This document shows, in pieces, positions 27,561 through 35,936 of a DNA stretch of 64,000 nucleotides. The notes under the pieces are model-generated. The model was not told the origin of the DNA, made no database searches, and saw nothing but the letters and a program-made list of their open reading frames with translations. Source of the DNA: Streptomyces sp. SID13726 (lineage in GTDB: Bacteria; Actinomycetota; Actinomycetes; Streptomycetales; Streptomycetaceae). The stretch lies in assembly GCF_010548375.1 (NCBI RefSeq), contig NZ_JAAGLY010000011.1:186001-250000 (forward strand). Reading direction: 5' to 3'. The first letter of the stretch is position 1; each line of letters begins with the position of its first letter. The position numbers were made by a program, and so were the translations under genes.

Positions 27561-27627
27561 GAGGAGGCTCCTGGCGGGGTGACACGGACACCGGACAGTA
27601 ATGATCATGGTGCGGTGTGCCGGACCA

Positions 27628-27652
27628 CGGGTGTCTCATTACGAGACACCCG
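27628..27652. promoter_or_regulatory. 10-bp inverted repeat upstream of the aromatic hydroxylase
   Basis: CGGGTGTCTC and GAGACACCCG flank a five-base ATTAC loop, about 68 bp upstream of the hydroxylase start and 13 bp after the small reading frame's stop. The GTCTC-N5-GAGAC shape fits a TetR- or IclR-type operator. It could also act as a weak terminator for the nitroreductase transcript. Confidence 0.55.
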
Positions 27653-27664
27653 CGCGAGGGGGCG

Positions 27665-27817
27665 TCAGGGCAGCCAGTCGGTGCAGCGGGTGGGGGCGAG
27701 GTGCGCGCCCTTGTCGGTGACGACGCCGCCCTTGGCCACGGCGAACATCCCGGCGGCCGGGTCGGTGACGACCTGGGACCCGGTCAGCCCGGTGCCGCCG
27801 GTGACCGCGAACCTCAT
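27665..27817 (-). CDS. 50-residue reading frame, possible deleted SDR remnant
   Basis: The frame starts with ATG overlapping the nitroreductase stop (ATGA) and encodes 50 residues. The first part, MRFAVTGGTGLTGSQVV, looks like the nucleotide-binding start of an NmrA/atypical SDR. The rest, including MFAVAKGGVVTD and a final CTDWLP, could be the tail of the same kind of protein with the roughly 200 central residues missing. It may be an internally deleted pseudogene or a real small protein. I cannot tell which from sequence alone. Confidence 0.4.
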   Translation of the reverse strand: MRFAVTGGTGLTGSQVVTDPAAGMFAVAKGGVVTDKGAHLAPTRCTDWLP

Positions 27818-28524
27818 GACATGCCTTTCGCCGGGGATGGTCGTGGTTCGCCCTCCTGATCACCATCGACAAAGGTGACGGTCTCGGGCAGCGGTGCCCG
27901 GCCCGTGCGGGGGTGGACCACCGCGCTGTCCTCGAACCCGATGGACATGCCGCAGAAGAGAACGAGGCCGTCCGGGGGCGACAGGACCTCGGCGACCGTC
28001 CTGCGGTACACCGACCACGCCATCTGCGGGCAGCTGTGCAGTCCCTCGGCACGGAGCAGCAGCATGACGGTCTGGAGGTACATGCCGACGTCGGCCCACT
28101 GGGCGGCGCCCATGTCACGGTCGATATAGCAGAACAGGGCGGCGGGCGCGCCGAAGCAGTCCCAGTTGGCGGCGGCGGCCCGCTGACGTGCCTCCCAGTC
28201 CTCGCGGCCGATGCCCAGCGCGCCGTAGCGCTGCGCGCCGAAGGCCGAACGCCGTTCTCCGTAGGGGGACTTCAGCACGGGCGGGTACATCTCGTACTCC
28301 CGCTCGTCCCACGGGTCCTGCGCGGCCACCCGCTCACCGGCCCGCTTCTTGAGCTCGGCGAGCGGTGCTCCGGTCAGCACGTAGGCGTGCCACGGCTGGA
28401 TGTTCGATCCGGACGGCGCCCAGGCCGCGGCCGCGAGCACACGCTCCAGCGTCTGTCTCGGAACGGGCCGGTCGGTGAACCCGCGCACCGCTCGTCGGCT
28501 CGTGACCGCCTCGTAGACGTCCAA
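27814..28524 (-). CDS. Nitroreductase family FMN-dependent oxidoreductase
   Basis: A 236-residue protein with the family N-terminus (VTSRRAVRGFTDRPVPRQTLERVL) and the FMN-contact WAPSGSNIQPWHAYVL, plus GLVLFCGMSIGFED near the end. TTG at 28524 follows GAGGAGG at about 9 nt. It likely reduces nitro-aromatics or quinones with NAD(P)H. Its place ahead of a hydroxyquinol pathway suggests removal of a nitro group or a quinone from an aromatic precursor. This is inferred only. Confidence 0.88.
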   Translation of the reverse strand: MDVYEAVTSRRAVRGFTDRPVPRQTLERVLAAAAWAPSGSNIQPWHAYVLTGAPLAELKKRAGERVAAQDPWDEREYEMYPPVLKSPYGERRSAFGAQRYGALGIGREDWEARQRAAAANWDCFGAPAALFCYIDRDMGAAQWADVGMYLQTVMLLLRAEGLHSCPQMAWSVYRRTVAEVLSPPDGLVLFCGMSIGFEDSAVVHPRTGRAPLPETVTFVDGDQEGEPRPSPAKGMS

Positions 28525-28565
28525 GATCTTCTGCCTCCTCGGGCCTCTTGGTTACGTTCGAGAAA

Positions 28566-28579
28566 GTATCACTCGATAC
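28566..28579. promoter_or_regulatory. Candidate MarR operator GTATC-N4-GATAC
   Basis: GTATC and GATAC flank ACTC in the nitroreductase promoter. An outer CGTTC...GAACG pair is placed nearly symmetrically around it. The MarR gene lies immediately upstream on the same strand. Confidence 0.4.
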
Positions 28580-28627
28580 CATTGCAGAACGCAAATCGGC
28601 CTGGGAGGCGGACTCGCCCGGGCGGGG

Positions 28628-29134
28628 CTACGCCTGGTCGACCTCGGGGTGGGCGAACCGGGTCAGCAGATCCGCCAGTCGCTCCGGCTCTCCGGGCGCC
28701 AGCCCGGCGACCAGGCGCTCGGCCCGCGGCCCGGCCGCGACATGCGCCGCGTCGAACAGTTCCACGCCCGCCGGCGTGATCTCCACCGCCCGCACCCGCC
28801 GGTCCCCCGGCACGGGCCTGCGCACGGCGAGGCCCTTGCGCTCCAGGTCGTCCACGACCCGCATGATCCCGGCCTTGTCCGAGCCCGTCGCCGTGACCAG
28901 GTCGCGCTGCGCGGTGGGCCCGCGGTCGACCAGCACGATCAGCACGGCGAAGTGCCGCAGCTCGACGCCGAGGGGCTTGAGCGCCTCCTCCATCACCGCC
29001 GCCGCGCGCCAGTGCGCCCGGCGCAGCAGCAGCCCGAGCGCGAAGGGCGAGGCGTCGCCGGGGCGGTCGGTCAGACGCGGGACCGCGGTTCCGGCGGTTC
29101 CGGCGGTTCCGGGGGCGGCGTCGGGGGCGGTCAT
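28628..29134 (-). CDS. MarR family transcriptional regulator
   Basis: A 168-residue winged-helix regulator. The DNA-recognition region is LVTATGSDKAGIMRVVDDLE and the wing is VRRPVPGDRRVRAVEITPAG. ATG 29134 is chosen because upstream codons lack a ribosome site and the fold begins after a short Gly-Thr-Ala repeat. It lies upstream of the nitroreductase on the same strand and likely controls it, and possibly the hydroxyquinol genes, in response to an aromatic ligand. Confidence 0.9.
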   Translation of the reverse strand: MTAPDAAPGTAGTAGTAVPRLTDRPGDASPFALGLLLRRAHWRAAAVMEEALKPLGVELRHFAVLIVLVDRGPTAQRDLVTATGSDKAGIMRVVDDLERKGLAVRRPVPGDRRVRAVEITPAGVELFDAAHVAAGPRAERLVAGLAPGEPERLADLLTRFAHPEVDQA

Positions 29135-29307
29135 GGGGTCACCGTACAGTCGCCGTCGCGTTCGAGAACGTCTCGACCGACACCGCGCGCGATCCGCCAC
29201 GCACGGCTGGCCCCCGCACGACTGGTCCCCGCACGTCCGCTCCACGCACCGCTCACCCCGGGGGCACTGGTTGTCCATTCAACCGAACCCGCTACGGTGG
29301 ACCCGTC

Positions 29308-31017
29308 GTGACCACCACAGAGCACTCCCCCGCGGTCCACGCGCTCCCACCCCTGCGAGTGGCGCGTGAGCGCTTCCTGGCCGGGCGTCCGCTGCCCGAC
29401 GGGGTGCCGGAGGAAGTCCTGGCGGCATGGCGGCGGGCTCGGTTCTTCGGTGTGCCGCACGACCTCAAAAAGCCTGCGGCTCCGCCCCGGCCGGTCGGTT
29501 CGGCGCTGCTCGGCGCCGCCCGCCCGGTGCTGGAACGGATCGCCCCCGCCCTGGGCACGGGCCGTTCCGTCCTCGTCCTCACCGACGCGCGGCTGCGGGT
29601 GCTGTGGACGTCCGGGAGCGCGCCCGGCATCGCCCCGTGCCCCGGCCTGTCGGAGCAGGAGGTCGGCCACAACAGCGCGGCCCTCGCCCTGCGCAACCGG
29701 TGCCGGGCCGAGGTGCACGGGCCCGAGCACTTCCTCGACGTCTGGCAGGACGTGTCGGCGGTCAGCGTCCCCGTCCTCGCGCCCAAGCGCGGACACGCTC
29801 TCGGCACCCTCACCGTCGCCTCCCACCTGTGCGGCGGATGCCCACCGCACCCGCAGGCGGGGCTCGCCGAGGCGGCCGCGATGGCGGTGGAGGCGGAACT
29901 GCTGGCCCGGGCCGGACGCCCCGAACAGGTCCTCCTGGACGCCTACTTGCGCACCGCGCGCGGCGAGGACCGGGCGGTGGTGGCACTGGACGGCCGCAAC
30001 CGGCTGGTCAGCGCGGCGGCGGAGCGGCTGGCGACCCCGGAGGCGCTGCGGGCCCTTGAGCGTACGGCGGTGGCGGCACGGCAGACGGACGCGCCGGCGC
30101 CCGTCGAACTGCCCGAGGGGGCCGGGTGCACAGCCCGGATCGACGTGGTGCGGCAGGAGGGCGCGGTCATGGGGATCGTGGCCGTCCTGGAACCGCGGGA
30201 CGAGAGCGCGCCCAGGCCCAGACCGCGACCGCTCCCCGCCCTGTCCGGCTCCTCCCTCCCGTGGCGGTACGCCGTCGAGCGCGCCGCCGAACTGGCCCGC
30301 GCCCCCGAGCCGTTGCTGCTCACCGGCGAACGTGGAACCGGGAAGACCTCCCTGGCGAGGGAGTTGCTGGGCCCGGCCGCCGTCCAGGTCGTCGACGCGG
30401 CCGAGGACGGTTCTCCCGAGGGGGACTTGGCCGGCTGGGCCGTCGGAGGCCCGCTGCTCCTGCGGCACGCCGAGCGCCTGACGCAGCCCGCCGTGGCCAC
30501 CCTCAACTCCCTGCTCGACGAGCACCCGGACGCCCGGCTGGTGATCACCCACACACCCGGCACCCCACCGGGACCGTGTCTGCAACGGCTCCTCGACAAA
30601 CTGGCAGCGCGAGCCGTCGCTCTGCCGCCGCTGCGGGAACGCGCCGAGGACATCCGGGAGTTGCTGGCCTCCCTCACCCCGCGCCCGGCACCGGGCAATC
30701 CGCCGCTGACCTGGTCCCTGGACGCCCTGCGCGCCCTCGAACAGCACCCGTGGCCCGGGAACGTCACCGAACTCGCCCATGTCGTACAGGCGTTGGCGGA
30801 GCACCGGCGGATCTCCGGGCCGGTCCGCCGCGCGGAACTCCCGGACGCCGTGCGCGAGGGGCCCGCCGTCCGGCCTCTCAGTCCGATGGAACACGCCGAG
30901 CGCGCCACCATCCTGGAGACCCTGCACCGCCACGGAGGCAACAAGTCCAGCGCGGCGGCGGCCCTGGGGATCGGCCGGGCGACGCTGTACCGCAAGCTGC
31001 GGGAGTACGAGGGCTGA
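29308..31017 (+). CDS. NtrC/AcoR-like activator with degenerate AAA+ domain
   Basis: A 569-residue regulator. A GAF-like sensor occupies about residues 60-190. An AAA+ domain carries Walker A TGERGTGKTSLARELL (about 345-360), but the Walker B region reads GGPLLLRHAERL with no DE pair, and no GAFTGA loop is seen. The C-terminus is a Fis-type HTH (HGGNKSSAAAALGIGRATLY). Streptomyces lack sigma-54, so it probably acts as a classical activator or repressor. It could serve the flanking aromatic genes or the E1 gene far downstream. The start is GTG 29308. Confidence 0.85.
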   Translation: MTTTEHSPAVHALPPLRVARERFLAGRPLPDGVPEEVLAAWRRARFFGVPHDLKKPAAPPRPVGSALLGAARPVLERIAPALGTGRSVLVLTDARLRVLWTSGSAPGIAPCPGLSEQEVGHNSAALALRNRCRAEVHGPEHFLDVWQDVSAVSVPVLAPKRGHALGTLTVASHLCGGCPPHPQAGLAEAAAMAVEAELLARAGRPEQVLLDAYLRTARGEDRAVVALDGRNRLVSAAAERLATPEALRALERTAVAARQTDAPAPVELPEGAGCTARIDVVRQEGAVMGIVAVLEPRDESAPRPRPRPLPALSGSSLPWRYAVERAAELARAPEPLLLTGERGTGKTSLARELLGPAAVQVVDAAEDGSPEGDLAGWAVGGPLLLRHAERLTQPAVATLNSLLDEHPDARLVITHTPGTPPGPCLQRLLDKLAARAVALPPLRERAEDIRELLASLTPRPAPGNPPLTWSLDALRALEQHPWPGNVTELAHVVQALAEHRRISGPVRRAELPDAVREGPAVRPLSPMEHAERATILETLHRHGGNKSSAAAALGIGRATLYRKLREYEG

Positions 31018-31092
31018 GGTCCACCAGGGAGGGCTGAGGGCCACCGGGAAGGACGGAGGTCCACCGCGGAGAGCTGAGGGCCACCGGGGAGG
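31009..31092 (+). repeat. 20-bp tandem repeat spanning the activator stop codon
   Basis: About four copies of a 20-base unit that begins CCACC and contains CTGAGG start at 31021, 31041, 31061 and 31081, with a partial copy before. The activator's TGA stop lies in the partial first copy. The copies differ by a few bases. Confidence 0.75.
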
Positions 31093-31196
31093 GCTTCGAC
31101 GGCGTGGCCACCGCGTGCGTCTTCGGCTGGGAGGAACGGGCCCTGGATTCCTCGGCGTTCATGCCGGACCGGATCACCAGGGAACTCGGTGGGTAG
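31038..31196 (+). other. Possible C-terminal gene remnant of unknown identity
   Basis: In frame 3 the sequence after the repeats reads FDGVATACVFGWEERALDS, then FMPDRITRELGG and a stop at 31194-31196. It has a protein-like composition but no recognised family and no clear start. It may be the tail of a gene whose front was lost next to the repeats. Together with the hairpin at 31208 it accounts for most of the 400-base gap before the MFS gene. Confidence 0.2.
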
Positions 31197-31207
31197 CCCG
31201 ACGGGGC

Positions 31208-31234
31208 CGGCTCATCCACCCCGTGGATGAGCCG
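31208..31234. promoter_or_regulatory. 12-bp inverted repeat containing ATCCAC-CCC-GTGGAT
   Basis: Perfect 12-base arms (CGGCTCATCCAC and its inverse) flank CCC, about 185 bp upstream of the MFS start. The inner 15 bases, ATCCACCCCGTGGAT, match ATCCACGCCGTGGAT in the LysR/FAH promoter at 33681 in all but one loop base. It may be a LysR box or a hairpin. Confidence 0.6.
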
Positions 31235-31418
31235 GATACGGGATTCGGATCGCGTGGAGGATGGCGGCGGGCCGCCGGGACCGCCCATAGTCGTGCCAGC
31301 CCGCACGCCGCCGTCCGGACCACCGCCGGTGTGCGGACCTCACCGGCATGCCGTGCGCCGTCGCAGGCGCACCGCTCACGGCATGCCCGTCTCCCGTACG
31401 CCGTCCCCTGGAGTCGTC

Positions 31419-32657
31419 ATGCCCGGATCCGTGCCCCCGTCCCCCGCCGCGGTGGACACCACCGCCGTCGAGCCCGTCCCCGTCACGGGCCCGGCCCATC
31501 TGCTGCGGGTGACCCTGCTGATGGCCGGCAGCTGTCTGCCGATCCTCGGCGCGGTCCTCATCGCCCCCGTGCTGCCGAAGATGCAGGACCACTTCGCGTC
31601 GGTACCGGGGGCGAAGGCCCTGGTGCCGCTGGCGCTGACCGTGCCCGCGCTGTCGCTCGCGCTGCTGGCGCCGTTCGCCGGGGTGATCGTGGACCGGCTC
31701 GGGCGCAAGCGGCTGCTGATCGTGGCGACACTGCTGTACGCCGTGTTCGGTACGGCGCCGCTGTGGCTGTCGTCCCTGGGGGCGATCATCGTGAGCCGGG
31801 CGCTGGTCGGGGTCACCGAGGCCGCGATCATGACGTGCTGCACGACCCTGATCGGGGACTACTACTCGGGTCGGCGGCGGGTGAAGTACCTGGCCCTGCA
31901 GACGATGTGCGCGTCCGCCTCAGCGACCGTGTTCTTCGTGCTGGGTGGGGTCGCGGGGGCGGCCGGGTGGCGGGTGCCGTTCTGGGTGTACGCCGTGAGT
32001 CTGGTGCTGGCCCCGCTGATGGTGGCCGCGCTGCCCGGCCCCACGGTCCGCGGCGCCACGGCCCTGACCCCGGCCACGGCTCGACGGCCCTTCCCCTGGC
32101 GGCAGTTGGGCGGCGTCTGCGGGCTCACCTTCTTCGGGGCGATGGTCTTCTACACGGTGCCGGTCGAGATGTCGTACCTGCTCGACGACCTCGGGGTGTC
32201 CGACTCCGGGATGATCGGACTGTCCACTGCCGTCGCCAGCGCGGCGACCGTGGGCGGGGCGGTCGCCTTCGCCCGGCTGAAGCGGGCGCCCGATCCGATG
32301 CTGCCCGCCGTGTTCGCGGTCTGCGCGGCGGGGTTCGGGGTGATGTTCCTCGCGGGGAGCGCGCCGCTGCTGGTGGCCGGTGCGGTGATCAACTGCGTGG
32401 GTACGGGCATGTTGTTGCCGGCGCTGCTGACCGGTGCGATGTCCCGGCTGGCGTTCGAGGATCGCGGGCGTGGGACCGGGCTGTGGATGGCGGCGTTCTT
32501 CGGCGGGGAGTTCGTCTGTCCGCTGGTGCTGCTCGCCGGGGAGTCCGTGGTGGGGAGTCTGGCGGGGGCCGTGGGGGTGCTGGGGGTGACCTCGCTGCTT
32601 GTCGCCGTGGGGCTGACCGCCGTACGTTCTCGGCCGCTTTCCGAAGACGTGGTCTGA
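31419..32657 (+). CDS. MFS transporter
   Basis: A 412-residue major facilitator protein with about 12 hydrophobic segments. The loop 2-3 signature is VIVDRLGRKRLLIVA (about residues 88-102). ATG 31419 has GGAG 6 nt upstream. Earlier in-frame codons give a low-complexity basic extension. The shared palindrome with the LysR/FAH promoter suggests it imports or exports a compound of the meta-cleavage pathway. Confidence 0.88.
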   Translation: MPGSVPPSPAAVDTTAVEPVPVTGPAHLLRVTLLMAGSCLPILGAVLIAPVLPKMQDHFASVPGAKALVPLALTVPALSLALLAPFAGVIVDRLGRKRLLIVATLLYAVFGTAPLWLSSLGAIIVSRALVGVTEAAIMTCCTTLIGDYYSGRRRVKYLALQTMCASASATVFFVLGGVAGAAGWRVPFWVYAVSLVLAPLMVAALPGPTVRGATALTPATARRPFPWRQLGGVCGLTFFGAMVFYTVPVEMSYLLDDLGVSDSGMIGLSTAVASAATVGGAVAFARLKRAPDPMLPAVFAVCAAGFGVMFLAGSAPLLVAGAVINCVGTGMLLPALLTGAMSRLAFEDRGRGTGLWMAAFFGGEFVCPLVLLAGESVVGSLAGAVGVLGVTSLLVAVGLTAVRSRPLSEDVV

Positions 32658-32716
32658 CCGCATCGGGGGCTTTCCTTCAACCGCGAAGCCGCACATCCGT
32701 ACGACCCCGCGCCCCT

Positions 32717-33661
32717 TCAGGGTGCTTGCGCGCCCGTCGGACCCGCGTCTCCCGTCAGGGTCGCTCCCACTTCCTGGGCCTTCCGGCGCAGCCAGATGTG
32801 GGCCGCGTCCTGGGTGTGGACGGGGTGCCACCACAGGGCCTGCCGGACCGGGACCGCCTCGAAGGGACAGGGCAGGACGCGGACGGCGGCGGAGCGGACC
32901 GCTCCGCGGGCCAGGCGCTCCTGGATCATGGCCACGCGGCGGGTGCCCTCGACCATGTGGGGCAGGAGCTGGAAGGTCTGCACCGACACCTCCACCCGGG
33001 GGCTGATGCCGATCATGCTGAGCTGACGGGCCGCGCCGGCGTCGTAGGGACGCTGGTAGACCGCCCAGGGCAGGCGGGCCAGCAGGTCGAGGGTGAGTTC
33101 GTCGCCGACCTCGTGGTTGTCGTCGGCGACCAGGAACAGCCAGCGGTCCTGGTAGAGGTCGACGCCGGGGAAGCCGTCGATGACGCCGTGCGGCATCAGC
33201 AGTCCGTCGACCGTGCTGAGGACGGTCGCGGTGTTCTCCACGATGGTGGGCGCCGGGTGCTGGAAGGTGACCCGGATGCCGGGTGCCTCCTCGTGCAGGG
33301 CGCGGGAGAGCGGGGCGCCGAACGCTGCCGCGCCGTAGTCCGAGGCCAGCAGCGTGAACTCGCGGGTCTCGGCGGCCGGGTCGAAGTCGGCCTGGCTGGC
33401 GAAGACCCGCTCCAGGAGGTCGCAGGCCGTCGCGCTGCGGTCGCGCAGGGCCGCGCCGAGCGGGGTGAGTTCGTAGGCGTTCCCGGTGCGGGCGAGCAGT
33501 TCGTCGTCGAAATGGCGGCGCAGCCGGGACAGGGCCGCGCTCATGGCGGGCTGGCTGAGTCCCACGCGTTCGCCGGCCCGGGTGACATTGCGTTCCTCCA
33601 GGAGGGCGCGCAGGGCCACGACCAGGTTGAGGTCGAGTCGGGACAGGTTCACCGGCACCAC
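32717..33661 (-). CDS. LysR family transcriptional regulator
   Basis: A 314-residue LTTR. The N-terminal HTH is NVTRAGERVGLSQPAMSAAL and a substrate-binding domain follows, ending in a Gly/Ala-rich tail. It is divergent from the FAH-led operon at 33775, the standard position for a LysR activator of a catabolic operon. Overlapping ATCCAC/GTGGAT palindromes lie between the two genes. The start is a GTG at about 33661, and a second in-frame GTG a few codons on is also plausible. Confidence 0.92.
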   Translation of the reverse strand: MVPVNLSRLDLNLVVALRALLEERNVTRAGERVGLSQPAMSAALSRLRRHFDDELLARTGNAYELTPLGAALRDRSATACDLLERVFASQADFDPAAETREFTLLASDYGAAAFGAPLSRALHEEAPGIRVTFQHPAPTIVENTATVLSTVDGLLMPHGVIDGFPGVDLYQDRWLFLVADDNHEVGDELTLDLLARLPWAVYQRPYDAGAARQLSMIGISPRVEVSVQTFQLLPHMVEGTRRVAMIQERLARGAVRSAAVRVLPCPFEAVPVRQALWWHPVHTQDAAHIWLRRKAQEVGATLTGDAGPTGAQAP

Positions 33662-33680
33662 CGAGCAGCTCGGAACGAGT

Positions 33681-33708
33681 ATCCACGCCGTGGATTCACC
33701 GAATCCAC
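33681..33708. promoter_or_regulatory. Overlapping palindromes between LysR and the meta-cleavage operon
   Basis: ATCCAC-GCC-GTGGAT (33681-33695) overlaps GTGGATTC-ACC-GAATCCAC (33690-33708). Both are perfect in their arms and fit the T-N11-A scheme of LysR boxes. The first matches the copy at 31215-31229. Confidence 0.65.
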
Positions 33709-33774
33709 AGGATTGATTTCCGTGATTGACACATCGAGGTCAGAGTAGACCGCAACCCAGCGGGAGGAAATCTC

Positions 33775-34755
33775 ATGGCCACGCTCGCGCAACCTGCCGG
33801 CCCGTTCGCGCTCGGCACGTTCTCCGCCCCCGATGGGGCGCCCTTCCCCGGTCTCCTGGCCGGGGAGCGGGTCCTCGATCTGAGCAGGGCTCTCGACTGG
33901 GCACCGTCCGGCATACGTGCCGTCCTGGAGCGGTGGGAGGAGATCCTCCCCGTGCTGCACTCCCTCGCCGACGACCCCTCGCTCGACCGGCGGCCGCTCG
34001 CGGGCCTGCGGGTGCACGCCCCGGTCGAGCCCCGGCAGGTCTTCCAGTCCGGCGCCAACTACCGGCAGCACGTGATCGACCTGGAGGTCGCGCACCGCTC
34101 CCCCGACGATCCCCGCACGGTCGAGGAGGCGCGGGCGGAGATCGCCGCGGTGATGGACCGGCGGGCCGCCGAGGACCTGCCGTACGTGTTCATCGGGCTG
34201 CCGAGCGCGATCACCGGCCCCTACGACGATGTCGTGCTGCCCTCCTGGGCCGAACAGCCCGACTGGGAGCTGGAGTTGGCCGTCGTCATCGGGAGGGTCG
34301 CCGAGCGGGTGCCGGTCGAGGAGGCCCTGGAGTACGTCGCCGGGTACACGATCGCCAACGACCTCACCGACCGGGCCTCCGTCTTCCGCCGGGACATGAA
34401 GGCCATCGGCACCGACTGGCTGCGCAGCAAGAACGCGCCCGGGTTCACCCCGCTCGGGCCGTGGATCGTGCCGGCCGGGTCGATCGCCGACCCCGGTGAC
34501 CTGCGGGTCACGCTGAAGCTCAACGGGGACACCATGCAGGACGAGTCCACGAAGGACATGCTGTTCGGGGTGGCCCGGCTGGTGTCGTACATCTCGCAGA
34601 CCGCCGAACTGCTGCCCGGTGACCTGGTGTTGACCGGCAGCCCGGCCGGGAACGGCATCCACTGGGGCCGGTTGCTGCGCGACGGCGACGTGATGGAGGG
34701 GTCCGTCACCGGGCTCGGTGCCCAGCGCACCCGCTGTGTGGCGGAGGCGCTGTGA
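33775..34755 (+). CDS. Fumarylacetoacetate hydrolase family protein
   Basis: A 326-residue protein with the FAH fold: VFQSGANYRQHV, then LELAVVIGR, DLTDRASVFR and GDLVLTGSPAGNGIHW. Metal-binding acidic residues are in DWELELAVV. Enzymes of this family hydrolyse or hydrate acylpyruvate and 2-hydroxymuconate-type ring-cleavage products. GGGAGGAAA lies just before the ATG. It is the first gene of the LysR-linked operon, and its stop overlaps the cyclase gene start by 4 bp. Confidence 0.9.
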   Translation: MATLAQPAGPFALGTFSAPDGAPFPGLLAGERVLDLSRALDWAPSGIRAVLERWEEILPVLHSLADDPSLDRRPLAGLRVHAPVEPRQVFQSGANYRQHVIDLEVAHRSPDDPRTVEEARAEIAAVMDRRAAEDLPYVFIGLPSAITGPYDDVVLPSWAEQPDWELELAVVIGRVAERVPVEEALEYVAGYTIANDLTDRASVFRRDMKAIGTDWLRSKNAPGFTPLGPWIVPAGSIADPGDLRVTLKLNGDTMQDESTKDMLFGVARLVSYISQTAELLPGDLVLTGSPAGNGIHWGRLLRDGDVMEGSVTGLGAQRTRCVAEAL

Positions 34756-35708
34756 ACCGCCGGGACCCCGAGGGCGCGATCGCCGAGGCCGCCAAGGCGT
34801 ACTCGAACTGGGGGCGTTGGGGCGCGGACGACGTGCTGGGCACGCTGAACTTCCTCGACGAGGCCAAGCGCCGCGAGGGTGCCGCGCTGGTCCGGCGGGG
34901 TACGAGCTTCTCGCTGTCGCAGCGGTTCGACATGGACGGCCCGCAGAAGGGCTGGCGGCGGCGCACCAACCCGGTGCACACCATGCTGGACACGGGCACC
35001 GACGCCGCCCTCGGCAACCAGGGCTTCCCGCACGGCATCGGCGGCGCCGACGACGTGATCGCGATGCCGCTCCAGTGCTCCACGCAGTGGGACGGGCTCG
35101 GGCACATCTTCGACCACGGCAGGGCCTGGAACGGCCGGGACGCCGCGACCACGGTCACCTCGGACGGCGACCTCGTCACCGGCATCGAGCACATGGCGCC
35201 GTACGTCGCCGGTCGCGGGGTGCTCCTGGACGTGGGCCGCGTGATCGGCACCGACGGTGAGCTGCCCGACGGTTTCGCCGTCACCGAGGAGCATCTGACC
35301 GCGACCGCCGAGGCGAACGGTGTGGCCGTCGGGCGCGGCGACATCGTGCTCGTGCGCACCGGGCAGCTGGCCCGGGTGCGGCGCGGCGGCTGGGGCGACT
35401 ACGCGGGCGGTCCGGCACCCGGGCTGTCCTTCACCACGGCCGGCTGGCTGCACGCCCGCGAGATCGCCGCGATCGCCACCGACACCTGGGGTTTCGAGGT
35501 CCGGCCCAACGAGTTCGACGACGCCTTCCAGCCGCTGCACCAGGTCGTCATCCCCAACATGGGCCTGCTGATCGGCGAGATGTGGGACCTCGACACGCTC
35601 GCCGCGGACTGCGCGGACGACGGTGTGTACGAGTTCTGGCTCACCGCCGCTCCCCTGCCGATCACCGGCGCGGTCGGCTCCCCCGTGAACCCGGTCGCCG
35701 TGAAGTAA
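34752..35708 (+). CDS. Cyclase-family metal-dependent hydrolase
   Basis: A 318-residue protein of the kynurenine formamidase/cyclase fold. The metal motif usually written HxxxDxxxH appears as CSTQWDGLGHIFDHG, with Gln in place of the first His, as in many actinobacterial members. RGVLLDVG and GDIVLVRTGQ follow. It likely hydrolyses an amide, lactone or enol-ester in the ring-cleavage route. GTG at 34752 overlaps the FAH stop. A longer paralogue is at 51314. Confidence 0.85.
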   Translation: MNRRDPEGAIAEAAKAYSNWGRWGADDVLGTLNFLDEAKRREGAALVRRGTSFSLSQRFDMDGPQKGWRRRTNPVHTMLDTGTDAALGNQGFPHGIGGADDVIAMPLQCSTQWDGLGHIFDHGRAWNGRDAATTVTSDGDLVTGIEHMAPYVAGRGVLLDVGRVIGTDGELPDGFAVTEEHLTATAEANGVAVGRGDIVLVRTGQLARVRRGGWGDYAGGPAPGLSFTTAGWLHAREIAAIATDTWGFEVRPNEFDDAFQPLHQVVIPNMGLLIGEMWDLDTLAADCADDGVYEFWLTAAPLPITGAVGSPVNPVAVK

Positions 35709-35740
35709 CCGCCCGGCTCCCGGCTCCCGGCCCTTCCCCG

Positions 35741-35764
35741 CCCACGCCCACGCCCACGCCCACG
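35741..35764 (+). repeat. CCCACG hexanucleotide repeat (4 copies)
   Basis: Four exact CCCACG units lie in the 228-bp gap between the cyclase and flavin monooxygenase genes. The rest of the gap is a C-rich, low-complexity stretch with no recognisable gene. Confidence 0.8.
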
Positions 35765-35936
35765 CCCCGGAACCGTCGCCCTCCCCGGACCCCACCGGCG
35801 CACCCGCTCCGCACCCGTCCCCCCGTCCCCACCCCTGATCCGCATCCCCGTCCCCACCCTGGCCCGCTCCCCCGGCGGGCGAGAGCCGCATCCCGCCGCC
35901 CGAAGTCGCGCGGCCCGTTCCCGGGAGTTCCCCGAC

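Noticed and set aside
32658..32716. Small gene between the MFS and LysR genes
   Set aside because: The gap is under 60 bases with no start and ribosome site, and the two genes converge here.
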